Source: Pseudoramibacter alactolyticus ATCC 23263
Lineage (GTDB): Bacteria > Bacillota > Clostridia > Eubacteriales > Eubacteriaceae
NCBI RefSeq assembly: GCF_000185505.1
Contig: NZ_GL622359.1
Location: 2,235,484-2,299,483, forward strand
Length of the DNA stretch: 64,000 nucleotides
Reading direction: 5' to 3'
The translations under genes and the position numbers were made by a program. The notes under the pieces were generated by a model. It made no database searches and was not told where the DNA came from. It worked only from the letters and a program-made list of their open reading frames with translations. This document shows, in pieces, positions 58,369 to 64,000 of this stretch; position 1 is the first letter of the stretch, and each line of letters opens with the position of its first letter.

Positions 58369-58854
58369 TTAAAAAAGTGTCAACACGTCCTGCGAGGTCT
58401 TCTCGCTGCGGAGTGTAATATTATCAAGATCAAGCGTAAACGACGCATTTATGAATTCCGGATAGTTTACGGAAAGTCCGGTCAGGAGTTTCTCCATCTG
58501 GTCTCGATCGATCCCGAAGATTTCCGTCGGGCTCACACCATCACTGTCAATCTCGTGATTCAGAAGCCTCCCCAGTGTAAACTGGTAATAACCGCCACAG
58601 CCTTCTGCAAATTTATACAGCGAATAAAGGATGACACGGGGATCTGGATTCTGCCAAGGTGTACGAGTTATTGAAATAACATGCCTCTTTTCTTTATCGG
58701 AATGCCCCATGCCAACTTCATTAAACGGAAGCTCTACAAATCTTCCGAATGAGCTCCAGATATCATTAACCCAGCTTTCTTTTGCTCCATCATTGACTAA
58801 GAGTGATAATGCATATTCCTTGTTGTATGTCTCAAACATATTCAACCGTTTCAC
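58369..58854 (-). pseudogene. brxP: C-terminal fragment of brxP, in frame after an amber codon
   Basis: These 161 codons are in the very same frame as the brxP gene upstream, separated only by TAG (58860-58858) and one TAT codon. The sequence (MFETYNKEYALSLL, SSFGRFVELPFNEVGMG, DPRVILYSLYKFAEGCGG) continues the DUF4007-like C-terminal domain begun before the stop: SYTPQIN, stop, YVKRL fits the motif with Trp-Tyr usual in that fold. GTG 58854 and ATG 58839 lack a recognisable ribosome site, so independent translation is doubtful; reinitiation after the TAG 3 bases away is possible. An intact gene would encode about 773 residues. No clear damage is seen beyond the stop, so the event is recent or the codon is tolerated. 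Confidence 0.75.
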
Positions 58855-58857
58855 ATA

Positions 58858-60690
58858 CTAGTTGATTTGCGGAGTATATGAAAGATTTACCAGCATGATT
58901 CCCCAGCTCGAGAGATTATCAAGACTGATCTTGTCTATCACTTCAGCTGTATGGCTAAACCCACTCTCATCCAACAATTCAGCATCTCTAAGAAAACGCT
59001 TAAAAAAGCTATACATCTGAGAGCCAAGGGAATGCTTCTGATCGAAATCGTTTTTGTAATTAAAATACTGCGTAAACCACTCCATTTTAGGCGCATGGTG
59101 CGAGTAGCAATTTAAGCTCTTATTTGCTGACATAATCAGTCCTCCTTTTGGCATTTCCAACGATTTATATATCAAACATCCTTTATCGACTTTATGACAT
59201 TCTGAGCAATGGATGCATCTATCACTTATGCTTACTTGACCATTTTTCATAGAAATACAACCATTATGGCAGTCCGCTTCACATTCACGGCAGTTGATAC
59301 AGCAAGCAGCCTTACGAAATACATTTTTCAGCAGTTTTACGAACAGAGGGTCTGATTTTGCAAGTTCCTCATCTATGAATACTCTATAACCTCTCTCTGT
59401 CTCTGTAAGTACAAACTGATGCTCTTTGCTGCGGAACAGAATCGTATAGGGTGAAGAATCATTAAGCAAAACACCGACCGTTTTTATCCATTCTTTCCAA
59501 TCAGTTCTTGGTGAATCAATGGTAAGAATTTGTTTTCCGCGAGTTTTAGATTCTGAATATCCAATTTCAATTGGTAAATCTCTCCCGTTCTTGCGAGCCT
59601 TCCACCCTCCATTTTCAACGAACTTTTTTAGTGCTTCGTCGGTCGTAAAGCCTTTCTGGTACATTTTTTCAATTATCCGAATGAACTTATCAAATTCTTC
59701 AGGATACCAAGCATGGCTCATAAAGTCATTTCGCTCAGCTGCCCTTGGACACACCAGACACCCGGCTCTTCTATGTCCCTTTTTATAAGCTTCATTCAAC
59801 AGCAGATTCTCAGAATAGATGTACAGATATAATTCAGCTGAATTCCATTCCAATATAGGATTACAACTATATTGACCTTTATGCTTTTCGCCGAGACTAA
59901 TATAGTCATATTCACTTCTGGCCAAGCTTTCACTGGCACGTATACCAATAAAAGCCATCCCTGTGAAATCTGATTTTCCAGTCTGATTCCGTAATGCAAG
60001 CACTTGTGGCGCTGTCTTATGAACGCTGCAACACCACCTCGTCACTGTGGCAGGAGGCCCAAACATTGACCATGTATATTCAGGATCGTATTCAGATTTT
60101 GCTTGGATAAAATCTATATCTTGCTCAGCGCAGTATTCCTTTACCTTTTTCACAACATCGTAGGTGTCCGGAAATTCCATACCCGTATCCCCAAATAACA
60201 CCTTAAAGGCATTGTGCGGAAGTGCTCTCTGAACAATATCTAATGTTACGATGCTATCTTTACCTCCTGAGAATGCAACATAAAACACGTCGGCTTTATT
60301 CTTATATTTTCGATAAGTGTTATACGCTTCTTTAATAGTATCCTGAGCCAACCCCTCAAGTATCCCTCTGTTCTTCTCCACCATCGCAGGGATATCAATA
60401 AATCGAAGTGGTTCTCCGTTCGGTTCAGGTTCTTCAAGAATAGAAATTTCCGGCGCAGTATAGCATGATCCTCCTTTTGTCTGTGCGACTTTCCGGCCTC
60501 GATAATAATAATTATTTGCCTCAGCCCACATATAAGGATAAGCATCGTTCTTGGCATAATTCCAGTAACGATCAAATCCGAGTATGTCCAGCTCTTTATA
60601 GTAAACAGGACGTGGCTCTTTGCTGAAGGCCAGCGGTGAGCTGGTCAGCAGCAAGCCTCCTGTCTGTTCATCGTAAGTGTATGCGTACAT
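58858..60690 (-). CDS. brxP: BREX type 4 protein BrxP, PAPS-reductase/DndC-like (C-terminus cut by TAG)
   Basis: 610 residues before TAG. The PP-loop SGGKDS (141-146), in YVAFSGGKDSIVTLDIV, activates DNA or a sulfur acceptor by adenylation. Further Cys in RWCCSVHK (220, 221) and GCLVC (311, 314) match the iron-sulfur site of PAPS reductase/DndC relatives. A ferredoxin-like region holds two Cys sets (463, 464, 467, 470, 474, 478 and 492, 495, 498, 505), so two 4Fe-4S clusters are likely. The last 90 residues (SHHAPKMEWFTQYF, LGSQMYSFFKRFLRDA, SSWGIMLVNLSYTPQIN) start a DUF4007-like domain that ends abruptly at the TAG. BrxP marks type 4 BREX; linked to phosphorothioate marking of DNA. ATG 60690 follows AAAGGA, 8 bases after the upstream gene. 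Confidence 0.9.
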   Translation of the reverse strand: MYAYTYDEQTGGLLLTSSPLAFSKEPRPVYYKELDILGFDRYWNYAKNDAYPYMWAEANNYYYRGRKVAQTKGGSCYTAPEISILEEPEPNGEPLRFIDIPAMVEKNRGILEGLAQDTIKEAYNTYRKYKNKADVFYVAFSGGKDSIVTLDIVQRALPHNAFKVLFGDTGMEFPDTYDVVKKVKEYCAEQDIDFIQAKSEYDPEYTWSMFGPPATVTRWCCSVHKTAPQVLALRNQTGKSDFTGMAFIGIRASESLARSEYDYISLGEKHKGQYSCNPILEWNSAELYLYIYSENLLLNEAYKKGHRRAGCLVCPRAAERNDFMSHAWYPEEFDKFIRIIEKMYQKGFTTDEALKKFVENGGWKARKNGRDLPIEIGYSESKTRGKQILTIDSPRTDWKEWIKTVGVLLNDSSPYTILFRSKEHQFVLTETERGYRVFIDEELAKSDPLFVKLLKNVFRKAACCINCRECEADCHNGCISMKNGQVSISDRCIHCSECHKVDKGCLIYKSLEMPKGGLIMSANKSLNCYSHHAPKMEWFTQYFNYKNDFDQKHSLGSQMYSFFKRFLRDAELLDESGFSHTAEVIDKISLDNLSSWGIMLVNLSYTPQIN

Positions 60691-60698
60691 GGCGTCTA

Positions 60699-63590
60699 TT
60701 ATCCTTTCTTTGACCTCTGCAGTTTTGCTCTAGACAAAGTCTGTTCGATCCCTCTGTAATTTCTGCGGGCAAGCAGACCGATGTCGACCAGATACTGCAG
60801 GGCGTTTTCTCTGTTGAGAGGGATTTTACTGACAGCCAATTCCGCGCTAACCAGTTCGTCAAAATCATCAAATCGAGAGCTTCTTTTGACGATAGCTCCA
60901 ACAGGTGTACCGGCAGTAAAGCCGATATGCAGCAGTTTGAATTTTTTGCTGAAGTCTGCCACATAATGCTCCAGCAAGAATCCATTCCAAGGAAATCCTG
61001 CATCTGGGAATGAGCCGAAAAAACTGATTTCCTTTAAAGCAATGTAGTCACCGGTGCAAAAGCGACTGATCGCAGCATCGGTCGCCTCTGTATCAAACGA
61101 CACCTGATCGCGGGAGACAAACTCGTCTTTGTTGATCCGAAGAGAATTTGCATATACTGAATCAAAATAAATCGGGGTGTCCAGATCCCTCTTCAACGAG
61201 TTCAGCTTTTCCAACGTGAAATGATCCCGTGTCGCTGCAAAGTGTGCAAATACATCTGACATTGACAAGTCCTGCCCATAAGCGCTGATAATCTTTCCTC
61301 TGAAAGAAAATACATCCTGCAGCTTATATGCAATGACGCCCCGCAAACCAAGCCACGTAAGGAATGGATATCTTTCCATGATAGCAGGTAACTTGACAAT
61401 TACAGCATCTGTCAGTTCCTTGCCGCCCATATATTCCTTATCATCTATTGCGCTCTGAATCAGCTCAGTGATCGTGTCAATTTCCTGCTTTGTAAAGTGA
61501 ACGATATCCGCATGAAAATATTCGCCTTTCTGGTTTCGAACAAATTCAGCGCTGTTATGCCCTGCCACTGCCCCGAACACAGCAGCCTCATTAATATGCG
61601 ACAAGGCTTCTTTTAAATCTTCCACCGTAACCGGAATACCCTCTGTTATAAGATAATCACGAACTTCATCCGTAGGATTCACTTCGGCATGAGCATCTGC
61701 GATCAGATAGTTTTTACTTATGTAATAACGGCCGTCATTCATGTAGGCCAGATAACTTTTAAGCATTTCCGGATTGTTTATTCGTCTTCCGATGAATTCC
61801 AGCTGAAACTCTTTATAGAGCGCATCAAAATAGACCGCCATCTTCCCAGCCTTAAAACATTCAGTGATATAAGCAAGAAGCCTTTGTGCTGTATGCTCTG
61901 CCATCATCATTTCCGGCAAATACACGAAATCCTGGCATCTGACTGTAATGTGAGCGATACGCTTTCGGACGGCTTCGTCATCTTCGGCGAGCTCCAACCT
62001 ATGCATATCTTTCCAGAAGGCACGGAAACGTCCCATATCGAGCCGCGATTCAATTCTGAATCCCTTAGGGAACTTTTCTAAAAGAATTTTTCGATAAGGA
62101 GTAAAATCTACATTCTCAAAGTTCTCTTTTGTAGCAACAGACGGTCGTTTATCTACTATTGCACTGTCCCCACGAATATATTGCAGATACTTGCGTAAAG
62201 CCGCCCGGAAACGATTATGCTGACGCTGATTAAGTTCTATAAATTCTACTGTTTGGAAAAGGGCATCTGCCGTCTCCGACACAATGATAAAATCCATTGT
62301 TCCTCGGATCATTCCGTGACCAATATTATTTTCTCTGGCGAAGGTATCTGCCGTGTTAATTGCAGAATCATAGCTGCGTCCTGTGCCCTCTGCCATTCCC
62401 TGAGTCTGTACCAGCCAATCATAAAAAGAAAGGCCGTCTATCTTACGTTCTTTAGATTCTTTCTGTTTGGTCTCAGTCGGCGCACTTTCTGTTTTCCTTT
62501 TACCACCTTGTGTAGATGCATAGGTGATTTTCACATCATCAAAGTCAACGGCACAAAGCTTCAGCAACATGCCGCTTTTTTCGACTATCGCATCTGCACT
62601 TTCATTTGTTTCGAGATATAAGTCTTCTGCTATTTCTCTTGGATCAAGCATGGCATCAGAACCAGATGTATCTGCCACATCGATTCTTCCTCTGCCTCGA
62701 ATACTTTTTCCTTTAAGAGATGCTATCTTATCCGGGTAATCCTCGAATAGACACTTCACAAGCTGAACGTATGCCTGCGTCCAGTTTCTTACAGAATAGT
62801 GGGTACCGGAATATTCCAAATCCGACGGACGTGTGTAACTGTAGCTCCGTTCTTCTGCAAAAGAGACTTCCATTAAACCGGCATCTGTTTCATTTGAGGA
62901 GCCATCTTTTATTCCCAGCGTCTGGCCCCTGCTTTCTTCAACAGTGCTATCATATTTATTTTCAGTATTTCCGTTTTCCAGATACTGTAGATAATCCTTA
63001 TATGCACTCAATGCTGTAATATAGGCATTTCGTTTTTTCCCAGAATGTATGTTAATTCCTTTATTTGAACGAATCCGCCCTATCAGCGATTCGATTTCCT
63101 CTATGTCAGTTATCTGAAGAATACTTGGCTGAATTGTCCTGTTCTTCCTCAGCAATATGCTCATTACATTTAACGACGAAAGGATATCGTCAGCCTGTGT
63201 CGGATTATTCTTTTTTATCCAAACAGAAAAGCTCATGTTCTCAGCTTTGTCTGGAACTGACATATCCATAATCTCCTCTAACAATTCTCGGTATTTTAAA
63301 GGGCTTTCTTTATAGATCTTAACGATATCAAAATACCAGCCCGTCTCAACGCGCAGCCCTGAAACTCCGTCTGTAAAAACGTACTCCAACTTGCTCATTT
63401 GAAGGGTGATTCCATTCTCGTTACGGAACTTCTCATCGATGGCAATCCCGCGAGCTGCAGCAAGTTCCCGCAGCTGTTTTGAAACATCGGATATTGCGCG
63501 TTTTCTTTCAATCGTATGATTCAGTACGTTTATCAGCGCCTGAAGCAAGATGGCTTCTTCATGCTCATCCCATGGAATTCTTATAGCCAC
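60699..63590 (-). CDS. Large multidomain protein of the BREX type 4 operon, unknown function
   Basis: 963 residues, not a recognised family as a whole. Residues 1-110 (IPWDEHEEAILLQALINVL, DEKFRNENGITLQMSKLEYVF) form a domain that I have seen at the N-terminus of different defence-related proteins. Residues about 120-206 and 385-474 look like two SAM-like, integrase-core-binding-type helical bundles (FSVWIKKNNP... and FYDWLVQTQGMAEGTGRSYDSAIN). Between them lies VRNWTQAYVQLVKCLFEDYP to ETNESADAIV, a repeat seen in similar proteins. The C-terminal half (480-963) is helical with WNGFLLEHYV near the end. No catalytic tyrosine-recombinase residues are seen, so it is not an integrase. It is 8 bases upstream of brxP, thus an operon member, perhaps for DNA recognition. 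Confidence 0.75.
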   Translation of the reverse strand: MAIRIPWDEHEEAILLQALINVLNHTIERKRAISDVSKQLRELAAARGIAIDEKFRNENGITLQMSKLEYVFTDGVSGLRVETGWYFDIVKIYKESPLKYRELLEEIMDMSVPDKAENMSFSVWIKKNNPTQADDILSSLNVMSILLRKNRTIQPSILQITDIEEIESLIGRIRSNKGINIHSGKKRNAYITALSAYKDYLQYLENGNTENKYDSTVEESRGQTLGIKDGSSNETDAGLMEVSFAEERSYSYTRPSDLEYSGTHYSVRNWTQAYVQLVKCLFEDYPDKIASLKGKSIRGRGRIDVADTSGSDAMLDPREIAEDLYLETNESADAIVEKSGMLLKLCAVDFDDVKITYASTQGGKRKTESAPTETKQKESKERKIDGLSFYDWLVQTQGMAEGTGRSYDSAINTADTFARENNIGHGMIRGTMDFIIVSETADALFQTVEFIELNQRQHNRFRAALRKYLQYIRGDSAIVDKRPSVATKENFENVDFTPYRKILLEKFPKGFRIESRLDMGRFRAFWKDMHRLELAEDDEAVRKRIAHITVRCQDFVYLPEMMMAEHTAQRLLAYITECFKAGKMAVYFDALYKEFQLEFIGRRINNPEMLKSYLAYMNDGRYYISKNYLIADAHAEVNPTDEVRDYLITEGIPVTVEDLKEALSHINEAAVFGAVAGHNSAEFVRNQKGEYFHADIVHFTKQEIDTITELIQSAIDDKEYMGGKELTDAVIVKLPAIMERYPFLTWLGLRGVIAYKLQDVFSFRGKIISAYGQDLSMSDVFAHFAATRDHFTLEKLNSLKRDLDTPIYFDSVYANSLRINKDEFVSRDQVSFDTEATDAAISRFCTGDYIALKEISFFGSFPDAGFPWNGFLLEHYVADFSKKFKLLHIGFTAGTPVGAIVKRSSRFDDFDELVSAELAVSKIPLNRENALQYLVDIGLLARRNYRGIEQTLSRAKLQRSKKG

Positions 63591-63660
63591 GCCATCTGCC
63601 TCCTTCCTCGATAAAACAATACCAAATCACGTGTTTCTAAAATTGGACTTCTATTGATTT

Positions 63661-63891
63661 TCAATCAACAGATTCCGAAGCGTCCTCTTGTACAACCTCC
63701 ATGATGTCTGAAACATCACAGTCCAAAGCATCACAGATTTTCAAAAGAACGCCAGTCGTCAGATTCTCTCCTTTCCCAAGTTTTGCAAGGGAAGCCGTGC
63801 TGATACCGCTTTTTTCTTTCAGGTCTGTACGATTCATTTTCTTATCAATCAGAAGCTTCCAAAGTTTATCGTAACTTATTGTTTTGGCCAT
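63661..63891 (-). CDS. XRE family regulator heading the BREX operon
   Basis: 76 residues. ISYDKLWKLLIDKKMNRTDLKEKSGISTASLAKLGKGENLTTGVLLKICDALDCDVSDIMEV is a complete Cro/C1-type helix-turn-helix of the short kind. ATG 63891 has GGGAG 8 bases upstream on the minus strand; an ATG 24 bases earlier overlaps that site. The gap to the 963-residue protein gene is 70 bases and all downstream genes run the same way, so it may control the island. Its own promoter lies near or beyond the right edge. Confidence 0.93.
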   Translation of the reverse strand: MAKTISYDKLWKLLIDKKMNRTDLKEKSGISTASLAKLGKGENLTTGVLLKICDALDCDVSDIMEVVQEDASESVD

Positions 63892-64000
63892 TTTATTTTC
63901 TCCCTCTTCAATCACAGAAATTAGTTACGCACACTTTTCAAGAAACCATAACGTAAGCCGTCACCGTCTTCCATCGAGAATATAATCCGATGTGCATCCG

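Noticed and set aside
49016-60690. A Dnd (dndBCDE) or Ssp phosphorothioation system
   Set aside because: The PP-loop protein is DndC-like, but DndB, DndD, DndE and Ssp proteins are absent while PglZ and BrxC are clear, so BREX type 4 fits better.
60699-63590. Tyrosine recombinase call for the 963-residue protein
   Set aside because: Only core-binding-like bundles are seen; the R...HxxR...Y catalytic set is not found.
1-64000. CRISPR arrays, tRNA or rRNA genes, complete insertion sequences
   Set aside because: No repeat-spacer pattern, no tRNA cloverleaf with its T-loop consensus, no rRNA stretch and no transposase were found on reading either strand; a tRNA or Rfam scan would be more sensitive.

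Overview
The window looks like the chromosome of a GC-rich, anaerobic, Gram-positive bacterium of the Clostridia, most like the Eubacteriaceae (a Pseudoramibacter-like organism is my best guess, unproven). The reasons are strong AAGGAGG ribosome sites, sigma-A type promoters, lipobox lipoproteins, PxTGD sortase-type cell-wall signals with Cna-B adhesins, an L,D-transpeptidase, an ECF-type riboflavin transporter under an FMN riboswitch, a phenylacetate-CoA ligase/ACT pair, and a flavodiiron protein fused to rubredoxin. TAG, TGA and TAA all end ordinary genes here.

Layout. 1-5.9 kb: end of aspartokinase, a free ACT-domain paralogue, an L,D-transpeptidase with a very long acidic tail, serine acetyltransferase and shikimate dehydrogenase. 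6-9.7 kb: aryl-CoA ligase with ACT protein, FMN riboswitch plus ribU, nitroreductase. 9.8-16.7 kb: an AT-richer DUF4268 gene, membrane protein, acetyltransferase, TetR, then a redox cluster (carboxymuconolactone decarboxylase-cupin, two aldo/keto reductases, flavodoxin) in which an AT-richer segment lies beside the relic of a similar gene. 17-30 kb: acidic lipoprotein, a regulator with two kinds of HTH, an amber-interrupted surface protein, AbrB plus ABC-2 exporter, SGNH hydrolase, and assorted small enzymes and membrane proteins. 30-41 kb: a surface-protein region with a large anchored Cna-B adhesin, an AP2 DNA-binding protein, HU, an unanchored adhesin paralogue, a lipoprotein and a membrane protein with a 23-residue tandem repeat. 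41-48 kb: flavorubredoxin operon, beta-helix surface protein, acetyltransferases (one broken by TGA), DUF1304 protein.

From about 48.2 kb to the right edge the base composition becomes clearly AT-richer and all genes run on the minus strand in one tightly packed operon: XRE regulator, a 963-residue multidomain protein, BrxP (PAPS-reductase/DndC-like), BrxC, PglZ, BrxL, a small CxxC protein, a cysteine desulfurase and a conserved hypothetical. This is a type 4 BREX phage-defence island. It has no PglX methyltransferase; the PP-loop sulfur enzyme plus its own cysteine desulfurase point to sulfur-based DNA marking (phosphorothioation). The most notable single observation is that brxP is split by an in-frame TAG at 58858-58860, exactly where a conserved tryptophan would be expected, so the system is either inactive in this strain or depends on readthrough or two-part assembly. 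Two other genes in the window (19.4 kb and 47.1 kb) are also cut by single in-frame stops.
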